DNA of 64,000 nt from Paraburkholderia bryophila (GTDB lineage: Bacteria; Pseudomonadota; Gammaproteobacteria; Burkholderiales; Burkholderiaceae), in the NCBI RefSeq assembly GCF_013409255.1, contig NZ_JACCAS010000002.1, positions 806,001 through 870,000 on the forward strand, written 5' to 3'. The position numbers and the translations under genes are program-made. Below, piece by piece: positions 53,608 through 60,362 of this stretch; positions within the stretch are counted from its first letter, which is position 1, and each line of letters starts with the position of its first letter. The notes under the pieces were generated by a model. The model saw only the letters and a program-made list of their open reading frames with translations, did not search any database and was not told where the DNA came from.

Positions 53608-54980
53608 GGACCTATCCGTGATTTTGTGGGCGAGGCATATCATGAAGGATGAAAATCATGGATATGCCGATCATGAAAAAGAAACGTACCGTCGCCTCCC
53701 AGGCAGCGGCCCGAGGGCCGCTGCCTGAGCTGCCTGAAGGTCTGCTTGATGAACTGGTGAAGGGTCCGATGACGCCTGTCCAGGTCCAGGACCTGATGCT
53801 GGCGTTCAACAAGGCCATCATCGAGCGCGCGATGGGCGCCGAGATGAACATGCATCTGGGCTACCCGCCGGGCCAGCCCAAGCCCGACGGCCAGGCCAAC
53901 GAACGCAACGGCGCCAGCGGCAAGACGATCATCACCGAGCGCGGCCCCGTCAGGCTCGATCTGCCGCGCGATCGTGAGGGCAGTTTCGCGCCGATCCTGA
54001 TTCCCAAACACGAGCGCCGTTTCACGGGCTTCGATGAGCGCATCATCGCCATGTACGCCCGCGGCATGAGCGTGCGCGAGATTCAGGCGTTTCTGGCTGA
54101 AAGCTATGGCACCGAGGTCTCACCCGACTTCATCAGCTCAGTCACTGACGAAGTGATGGCTGAAACGCTGGCCTGGCAAAACCGCCCGCTCGAGCCGATG
54201 TACCCGGTGGTGTTCTTCGACGCGCTACGCGTGAAGATCCGTGGCGACGGCGTGGTGAGCAACAAGGCCGTCTATCTGGCGCTGGGTATCCAGGCCGACG
54301 GCCAGCGCGACGTACTCGGCCTGTGGATTGAACAGACCGAGGGCGCGAAGTTCTGGCTCAAGGTGTTCAATGACCTCAAGACCCGCGGTTGCCAGGACAT
54401 CCTGATCGCGGTGGTGGACGGTCTGAAAGGACTGGCCGAGGCGATCGGGACGGCGTACCCCCGCACAGCGGTGCAGACCTGCATCGTGCATCTGATCCGA
54501 AACAGTCTGGAGTACGCCAGCCACAAGGACCGCAAGGCGGTCGCCACGGCGCTGCGACCGATCTATGCAGCCGCGAGCGAACAGGCTGCACAGCAGGCCT
54601 TGCAGGACTTCACTGAAGGACCCTGGGGAACGAAGTATCCGACCATCGTGCAATCCTGGCAGCGTGCCTGGGAACACGTCACGCCGTTCTTCGTGTTTCC
54701 CCCGGAGATACGCCGGGTCGTTTACACAACAAACGCCATAGAGAGTCTGAACATGCAACTGCGCAAGATCATCAAGACCCGCGGACACTTCCCCAACGAC
54801 GAGGCCGCCATCAAGCTGCTGTGGCTGGCGCTACGCAACGTGCTGGCAAAGTCCGTGAGAGCGGCATTCGACTGGAAAGCGGCGATGAACCAGTTTGCTA
54901 TCCTGTTTGGCGAGCGCTTCACGCTCGCACGTGGCTAGAAATCTTTAAACCGCCTCGCACACAAAAATGCGGACAGGTTC
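53608..54980 (+). mobile_element. IS256-family insertion sequence
   Basis: A 1373-bp element with imperfect terminal inverted repeats of about 30 bases (left begins GGACCTATCCG, right, read inward, GAACCTGTCCG; both continue to GCGAGGC). Flanked by the 8-bp duplication CAGGCCAC. One transposase gene fills it. Length, ends and duplication match the IS256 family. Confidence 0.92.
53649..54938 (+). CDS. IS256-family (mutator-type) transposase
   Basis: DDE transposase of 429 residues. Catalytic residues are probably the D of FFDALRVKI, the D of VVDGLKGL and the E of TTNAIESLN; CIVHLIRNS is another family mark. The gene is intact, so the element may still move. ATG at 53649; the ATG at 53658, with AAGGA nine bases upstream, may be the real start. 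Confidence 0.92.
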   Translation: MKIMDMPIMKKKRTVASQAAARGPLPELPEGLLDELVKGPMTPVQVQDLMLAFNKAIIERAMGAEMNMHLGYPPGQPKPDGQANERNGASGKTIITERGPVRLDLPRDREGSFAPILIPKHERRFTGFDERIIAMYARGMSVREIQAFLAESYGTEVSPDFISSVTDEVMAETLAWQNRPLEPMYPVVFFDALRVKIRGDGVVSNKAVYLALGIQADGQRDVLGLWIEQTEGAKFWLKVFNDLKTRGCQDILIAVVDGLKGLAEAIGTAYPRTAVQTCIVHLIRNSLEYASHKDRKAVATALRPIYAAASEQAAQQALQDFTEGPWGTKYPTIVQSWQRAWEHVTPFFVFPPEIRRVVYTTNAIESLNMQLRKIIKTRGHFPNDEAAIKLLWLALRNVLAKSVRAAFDWKAAMNQFAILFGERFTLARG

Positions 54981-54988
54981 CAGGCCAC
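54981..54988. repeat. 8-bp target duplication of the IS256-family element (right)
   Basis: CAGGCCAC, identical to 53600-53607. Confidence 0.85.
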
Positions 54989-55787
54989 CCATTCCAGCGT
55001 TGCCAACTCGACGGACTCCCGTGTTTTCCAGTTGCGGCGATGAATCAGTTCGGCCTTGTACAAACCGTTGATTGTCTCGGCCAGTGCATTGTCGTAACTG
55101 TCGCCACGGCTACCAACCGAGGGCTCGATTTCTGCTTCGGCCAGTCGCTCGCTATAGCGAATGCTAACGTATTGCGAGCCTCTGTCGGAGTGATGTATCA
55201 ACGTTCCATCGCCGCCTGGGCGCCGCGCACAAAGTGCCTGTTCAAGTGCATCCAGAACGAAGTCTGTAGTCATCGACGAACTGACGCGCCAACCGACGAT
55301 CCGTCGGGCGAACACGTCGATCACGAAGGCCACGTAGAGCCAGCCCTGCCACGTCGATACATAGGTGAAATCAGAAACCCAGAGCTCGTTTGGCCGGTCC
55401 GCCCTGAACTGCCGGTTGACCCGATCCAGCGGGCGAGCGGCCGCCGCATCGGCAATCGTCGTGCGAGCACGTTTGCCTCGCATTACGCCACGCAAACCCA
55501 GTTGCTTCATCAGCCGTTCGACCGTGCAGCGAGCCACCGCGATATGCTCCCGGTTCATCTGCTTCCAGACTTTATCCGCTCCGTAGACACGCAGGTTGGC
55601 TTGCCAGACACGCTGGATCTCGGGCCGCAGGCGTTCATCGCGTATAGCGCGAGCGCAGCGGCGCGACGGATCGCGAAGCTGCGCAGCATGGCGCCGGTAG
55701 CCCGACGGGGCAATCCGCAAGACCTTGCAGATCGGCTCGACCCCGAAGGTGTCGCGATGCTGATCGATGAAGGCCTTCAGGACTTCA
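54989..55787 (-). pseudogene. Main part of IS3 orfB (integrase-core transposase), 3' end displaced
   Basis: Encodes a rve-type integrase core: ELWVSDFTYVSTWQGWLYVAFVIDVFARRIVGW, HHSDRGSQYVSIRYSERLAEA and SYDNALAETINGLYKAE, with D, D and E all present. Upstream, the helix-rich part starts near [20 protein letters not shown], reached by a -1 frameshift out of orfA as is normal for IS3. After LEWVAW the frame runs into the IS256-family element and ends there with a foreign tail at 54935. The native C-terminus lies at 53488-53607. Confidence 0.88.
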
Positions 55788-56100
55788 GGCGGCGGTCGAG
55801 CTCCGCCTGGGCGAAAAACGCGCTCGCCAGTTTCAGAATCTCGTTGGCGCGGCGCAGTTCCTTGACCTCGCGCTCCAGTGCTTTAAGACGTTCGCGTTCC
55901 GACGTGCTCACGCCCTCGCGCTCGCCACTATCGACTTCATCTCGTTTGACCCACCCCAGCAATGTCTGGCTCGTGCAGCCGATCTTCGGGGCGATGGATT
56001 CGATCGCTGCCCACTGTGACGGATACTCGCCCCGATGCTCTTGCACCATGCGCACTGCACGTTCCCGGACTTCAGCAGAAAATTTGTTCGACTTGTTCAT
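55777..56100 (-). CDS. IS3-family OrfA
   Basis: A 107-residue helix-turn-helix protein, [24 protein letters not shown] at the start and a leucine-rich coiled coil ([30 protein letters not shown]) at the end. It binds the IS ends and is normally joined to OrfB by programmed frameshift. Intact here, but OrfB is broken, so the element cannot move by itself. Confidence 0.9.
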   Translation of the reverse strand: MNKSNKFSAEVRERAVRMVQEHRGEYPSQWAAIESIAPKIGCTSQTLLGWVKRDEVDSGEREGVSTSERERLKALEREVKELRRANEILKLASAFFAQAELDRRLKS

Positions 56101-56153
56101 GGCTCCATTCTCTCAAGAGTTGGAGCCTCCACCAAATCCGGGGCGGTTCACCT

Positions 56154-56480
56154 CGCCCGTAGAACGCGGCGTAGTATTGCGCCATAGGGATATTTGGATT
56201 TGCCGCACCTTGCCCATACTCGCGAAACGTCTTCCAACGGTCCGTTTCGATAACAGTTTGAGCAAAGAAGAGTCCTAACCGCTGCGACGTTGCGTTGAGA
56301 GAATATTTTCTCAGTGCGCGGTTTGGCGCATTCTTTCGAGGGCTGAGGCGGCCGCGCGCTTGCTCAGCGCTCACTGCCGCGCCAACTGGAGTTCGCAATG
56401 GGCCGGATTGCGTGAGTGCGTTGTGCGCAGGCATCATGTAAGTCAACTCGTCTTCGCTCAACCATCCGCATTTTCTAATG
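56154..56480 (-). pseudogene. N-terminal part of truncated GH19-like effector gene
   Basis: Encodes IRKCGWLSEDELTYMMPAHNAL, then SQRLGLFFAQTVIETDRW (likely catalytic Glu in VIETD), and QYYAAFYGRG up to the IS. IRKCGW matches MRKCGWV of the intact effector (residue ~514), so at least the N-terminal 500 residues of the original are gone. In their place, directly upstream, is a vgrG fragment. The only starts in frame are TTG at 56461 or later codons, so the original start is lost. Confidence 0.8.
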
Positions 56481-56677
56481 TGTCGTGCTGGCAGTCGACA
56501 TCGCTTCCAGCACGCTTTCCGAATTCACCAGCTGCGAGGTCGCTTGCCGTGCATCCAGTGGCTGGCTGGTCGCCGGATAGGTGGCGACATACAAGCCCTG
56601 GCCTGCACGCACCGCGCCGTAAGCATCCGACTTCAGGTCAAAACCACTGCCCAGATAGCTGCCTCTGTTATTTCCCG
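56478..56677 (-). pseudogene. vgrG fragment (partial duplication)
   Basis: About 200 bases nearly identical to 60996-61193 inside the intact vgrG, encoding GNNRGSYLGSGFDLKSDAYG through LEAMSTASTTH, then a stop at 56475. Scattered mismatches (for example a Thr/Ala swap) show it is an older copy. It joins the truncated GH19-like gene at about 56480, a recombination junction. Confidence 0.85.
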
Positions 56678-56942
56678 GACGCGAAGCAAAGAACTTCCAC
56701 GGTAGCATGGGGAAGACGCTCCGGTCAGCAACGACATGACGACCGAATGGCGTCGCCAGAGTGGCCTGGCTTCGATCCATACCGGTACTCCGGCTGGGTC
56801 GGAGTATCAATGTCGCGGTAAGAGCGGCATTTTTTTCGCATGTAGAGCTTGCCATCGATCTGTCATCGGCCTTGATACGTGGATCGACGACAACAACCGC
56901 TTCCATCAACATGAACATCTACTGGAGCAGCACACGGTCATA

Positions 56943-57146
56943 CTATGAATACGGGTGAACGGCACCACCCTGAATGGATCCCTGCCAAACGACGACGACT
57001 TCAATGACGAGGTCGTAGAAAGTACAGGGCTTCAGTCGCGGCAGCATCGACATCTGCGTGCGCGATTCGATCTGGAATACGCCTACCGTATCCGCCCGGG
57101 AAATCATCTCGTATGTTGGCGTGTCTTCTGCGGGGATGTCCTGCAT
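56943..57146 (-). pseudogene. Fragment of dnaE2 (error-prone DNA polymerase III alpha-type)
   Basis: The frame encodes [20 protein letters not shown], then [18 protein letters not shown] and FYDLVIEV, ending [10 protein letters not shown] with a stop. This is a core stretch of DnaE2. Substitutions at normally fixed places (VVVWQGS for a usual IVRPGP) mark a decayed copy. No flanking polymerase sequence remains. Confidence 0.85.
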
Positions 57147-57263
57147 CTAGAATCGCTCGCCGCGTCGTTCTGAAACCACGCGCCAATCCAGAATCGCTCC
57201 AGCAGGGAAAATACGTCGGCTGCCAGATACGCTCGAACTTTCGTAAAACGGTCCGCTGCTGAT

Positions 57264-57288
57264 GTCATGTCATGTCATGTCATGTCAG
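57264..57288. repeat. ATGTC pentanucleotide tandem repeat
   Basis: Five head-to-tail copies of ATGTC, about 60 bases past the stop of the candidate immunity gene. Confidence 0.8.
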
Positions 57289-57345
57289 ATCAAATTGCGG
57301 CTACAGATCCGCAACTTCGTAAGTTAGCCCAAGTCGTCGGGTACA

Positions 57346-57984
57346 TTAAGATGATGTGAAAAGCGATTCGCAGCCGTCCTCTCGCACGACCTTTTGCTTA
57401 CGCTTCAGATCCCATACGCCCGGATATGCTTCCGGCGTGCATCGCATGCTGCCGTCAGCGCTCACGTAGCGCCCGTCGGCAGAAATTCGACCAGGTCTCG
57501 AATCAAGGTAAGTGAATGACTCCTTGAGCACGCGCGACATGCTCTTCGTCGCGCTATACATTCCGGGAAGATCGGCGATGGGCTGCCGGCTTCCGAGCTT
57601 CGCAACCAGTGCAGTGTAGGTGAGTGGGCTGGAGCTCACGACGGCAACCGAGAGATACAGCCCTTTCGCGATATTCACATCTCTGACGGTGCCAGCTTTT
57701 TCAGGAATGCGCTCAATAGGCGCAACACCACCAGTGCAGTTGATCACGGATGCGACGCTCACATACTCGACATTGCCGAGAGTTACGATCGTCTTGTTCC
57801 AATTGAAAACGGGCGTCACATCCCTGACCTCTGTATCGACGCGACATTGCTTTTCAGTGTGATCCGCGCTGGTGAGAACGAGCATCCCAGTCGTCCGAAC
57901 ATACCGTACGGAATCCAGTGTCTGAGCCTGGGCCTGGACGGTGACGGCGACCAGAGCGGCGGCCCCCAGTTTATAGATTTTCAA
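57346..57984 (-). CDS. Candidate periplasmic immunity protein coupled to the T6SS effector
   Basis: A 212-residue exported protein. Signal peptide MKIYKLGAAALVAVTVQAQA. The mature part is beta-rich with four or five Cys (KQCRVD, VINCTGG, MRCTPEAYP, DGCESLF). The start is a TTG at 57984-57982 overlapping the effector stop TGA (57983-57981), with AAAGG upstream; the longer ATG-type frame to 58197 would lie inside the effector gene. Cell-wall-attacking T6SS effectors are neutralised in the periplasm by a protein encoded next to them, and this gene fits place, export and coupling. No family is recognised; immunity is inferred. Confidence 0.7.
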   Translation of the reverse strand: MKIYKLGAAALVAVTVQAQAQTLDSVRYVRTTGMLVLTSADHTEKQCRVDTEVRDVTPVFNWNKTIVTLGNVEYVSVASVINCTGGVAPIERIPEKAGTVRDVNIAKGLYLSVAVVSSSPLTYTALVAKLGSRQPIADLPGMYSATKSMSRVLKESFTYLDSRPGRISADGRYVSADGSMRCTPEAYPGVWDLKRKQKVVREDGCESLFTSS

Positions 57985-60323
57985 TTCAGGACCTTTAAGG
58001 CGACAAGTGTTGCATCGAAGCGTTCGGCATGACCAAGGGCAGCCCTGCCGTTGATCGCCTGTGTAACCAGAAGGGAGTACTTTCTCAATTCCTCCGTTTC
58101 TGCATTTGTAACGGGAATCCGTGGTGACCCATGGTCGATCGTCTCTTTGATGACCGGTTTTGCATAGGTGACGAAGAAGCCACCACTGTCGATGCAATTG
58201 TACGGATTTGCAATGATGCGATCGGGGTCGTCGATTGGCGCTGGCCGCTTCGTCATTTGGGAAGGATGGTGGTTTTTATAAGCGGAATCCGACCACCAGT
58301 TCGCATCGAAATCCGAGCGTTTTAGCCAGCCACGATAGACGTAGTAGTCGGCATAGTTTTCTCGACCAGTCAACTGTTTGAAGCCACGACCTCGAAACTT
58401 CTGTGCATCTACGTCACCTACGTTGCCGAGCATCCAGCTATAAGAGTGCGCGAAAGTAAAGCCAAGGCTATTGACCTTGTCAGTGCTAAAGTAGCTGTCA
58501 AATTCACCGGGCTCGCGACCGTACCAGTGTCCTCGCTGAGCTTCTGGCACTTCCGATTCCGGGTTCTTCGCCCCGTTCAGCATGCTCGCTTCTTGCATGG
58601 CGGTCAAACTGCCGGATTCCACCGCGCCCTGCCCGAAGAAGTGTGCTTGCCGAAGCGGCGTGGTGAAGACAAACTTTTGCATGATCTGATTGAGTGGCGT
58701 CCGATAGCGTTCTCGCAAATCCTCGGCTGTCGACGGATATATGCGCGCGAGCGTGCTCTTGTCGACCCACCCGCATTTGCGCATCCAGGTAATGAATTCA
58801 ATCGGATGGAAATGCCAAAGCGTAGAAGGCAAACCGAGGGCGGCAGCATCCCACCACTGCAACGCAGATGCGTGAGCTTTGAACTGTGCGTATTGTTCTT
58901 GCGTCATGGCCGGACGCGCTGTGCTGTCCCCCCAGGTTCCATCTTGGAGAAGGAAGCCGTAGCGCTCGTCAAAAGGACCACTTTCCCATTCCGTCGGAAA
59001 TTCACACACAAGACGCCGCAGCTTGGTGCGTATAGCTGGATCGCTGAGCCTTGAACGGGCCTCATCGTCGGTCACGTCGGTTGTGCTGCCCGAGCGAATT
59101 AGATCGAGGATGGTTTTTGCATCACACCGGCCGTCTTCAGTCGAATTGTTTCCTTGTGCACCATGTGCGACCCGTTGCCAGCCGAGGAACGACGGGAAAT
59201 CTGCGTCAGAAAGTTTGACTATTGCTACATTATTTAAGTTGACGTAGCCGTTTTTTCCGTTGTCCCACGCGATGTACTTGTAGTTCCCTATATCCGATGG
59301 GTCAAGCGTATCTGGTCCGACAACTCTGCCGAAGCGCAATAGTTCGTAGGCGGCGCTTTCAGAGTTCGGTGCGATCTGCGTGCTCAATGCACTCATTGTG
59401 AATTCGTAGTGTGGGTCGGGTGAATTGACGTTGTCTATTACGCTTCCGTCGTCCCCGAAGCTCGAAGCGCAATAACCGCCTTTAACGAAGGCAATGCGTA
59501 CGTTCAGTGTACGGTCAGTATTTCCGATGCGGGAGGGCGTCAGAGATGGTTCACTTTCACCAAACGGTTGCGCTGTGGTCGCGGCCGGATCTGCATGCTT
59601 GTGCGCACGGTGTGCTTGCGCAAGGACCCCTTGAATGCGCTTGTGCTCGGCTTGTTCGTGCTTTTTCTTGCGCTGCGCCCATGCATTATGAGCTTCGTAA
59701 GCTTGCTCAGGTGTGCGGTCAACTATCGTGGTGCCGGTCGGCAATACGAAGTGCATGTCGCCCCATAGGTCGGCATCACCCGAATTATCGGCCGCACGGA
59801 AGATTTTGTATGGTTGATCCTGACGTTTGATCAACGCATTGATACCAGTGAGATCCGTAAAAATCTCAAAATGTATCGCGGGCACACCACTAATTTCGCC
59901 TCCCGCCCCCAGAATTTCCTTACGGGAAAGTTGCATCCCGTTGTGAACCTTGACTTCCTTCAGGTGCATGGACACGGACCAGAAGATGACTTTGGTATCT
60001 TTACCTGTTTCAGCCACGTGCTTGATCACAACACAGCCGTTGTCGGTCCAGGCGTGGCCGCCGCCGTAGTTAAGCGGATCGTGCGGGTCGGTATTCTTTT
60101 TCGTCGCCGCGCGCACGAAGACCACAGTTCCGTCCGCTATCGCGCGAATAGGCTCCGCACCGTAGCTTAGGTGCACGCCCCCATGCCATCGGAGATGCGC
60201 GCTCAGCGGATATGCGCCGGAACCATACGCTGGGTCAGGGAACCAAGTGTCCGCATATTTGGCATCGCGAGCTGCATCGCCTACGTCGGCGTTCATTGAT
60301 TGAATTGGATAACTTATGATCAT
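57981..60323 (-). CDS. VgrG-linked T6SS effector: M23-like plus GH19-like peptidoglycan hydrolase
   Basis: A 780-residue protein without signal peptide, 39 bases downstream of vgrG. Residues ~45-160 form an M23-like domain (WHGGVHLSYGAEPIRAIADGTVV, SVSMHLKEVKVHNG, VPAIHFEIF) but with H51 where the metal-binding Asp should be and A149 for the first His of HxH, so it may be inactive. Residues ~500-780 form a GH19/lysozyme-like domain: HFFGQGAVESGSL with E569 as likely catalytic acid, and FRGRGFKQLTGRENYADYY (643-661). The middle has a histidine/lysine-rich helix and an unassigned region. It would be delivered with VgrG and cut peptidoglycan of rival cells. Confidence 0.82.
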   Translation of the reverse strand: MIISYPIQSMNADVGDAARDAKYADTWFPDPAYGSGAYPLSAHLRWHGGVHLSYGAEPIRAIADGTVVFVRAATKKNTDPHDPLNYGGGHAWTDNGCVVIKHVAETGKDTKVIFWSVSMHLKEVKVHNGMQLSRKEILGAGGEISGVPAIHFEIFTDLTGINALIKRQDQPYKIFRAADNSGDADLWGDMHFVLPTGTTIVDRTPEQAYEAHNAWAQRKKKHEQAEHKRIQGVLAQAHRAHKHADPAATTAQPFGESEPSLTPSRIGNTDRTLNVRIAFVKGGYCASSFGDDGSVIDNVNSPDPHYEFTMSALSTQIAPNSESAAYELLRFGRVVGPDTLDPSDIGNYKYIAWDNGKNGYVNLNNVAIVKLSDADFPSFLGWQRVAHGAQGNNSTEDGRCDAKTILDLIRSGSTTDVTDDEARSRLSDPAIRTKLRRLVCEFPTEWESGPFDERYGFLLQDGTWGDSTARPAMTQEQYAQFKAHASALQWWDAAALGLPSTLWHFHPIEFITWMRKCGWVDKSTLARIYPSTAEDLRERYRTPLNQIMQKFVFTTPLRQAHFFGQGAVESGSLTAMQEASMLNGAKNPESEVPEAQRGHWYGREPGEFDSYFSTDKVNSLGFTFAHSYSWMLGNVGDVDAQKFRGRGFKQLTGRENYADYYVYRGWLKRSDFDANWWSDSAYKNHHPSQMTKRPAPIDDPDRIIANPYNCIDSGGFFVTYAKPVIKETIDHGSPRIPVTNAETEELRKYSLLVTQAINGRAALGHAERFDATLVALKVLN

Positions 60324-60362
60324 TTTTCTGGCAGGTCTGGACGGGCCAATCAGGCATAGCGT

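Larger units (their letters stand above)
53454..56150 (-). mobile_element. IS3-family element, interrupted by an IS256-family element
   Basis: Terminal inverted repeats are clear: TGAACCGCCCCGG at 53454 and its counterpart ending at 56150. Both continue for about 26 bases with few mismatches. A 3-bp target duplication CCT flanks it (53451-53453 and 56151-56153). Without the nested element and its duplication the IS is 1316 bp, a normal IS3 size. It carries orfA and a split orfB on the minus strand and lies inside the GH19-like pseudogene. Confidence 0.9.
56681..57345. other. Rearranged region with remnants between the two T6SS modules
   Basis: Besides the dnaE2-like fragment (56943-57146) and the ATGTC repeat (57264-57288), I recognise no gene. 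The part 56690-56920 is open on the minus strand but matches no family I know. This looks like a breakpoint zone. Confidence 0.45.

Noticed and set aside
56475..56918. 147-codon frame as a real gene
   Set aside because: Its second half is a vgrG fragment and its first half is unrecognised; it is a chance frame across a breakpoint.
57985..58197. Longer start of the immunity candidate inside the effector gene
   Set aside because: It would hide the signal peptide, and the added residues have no membrane or family features.
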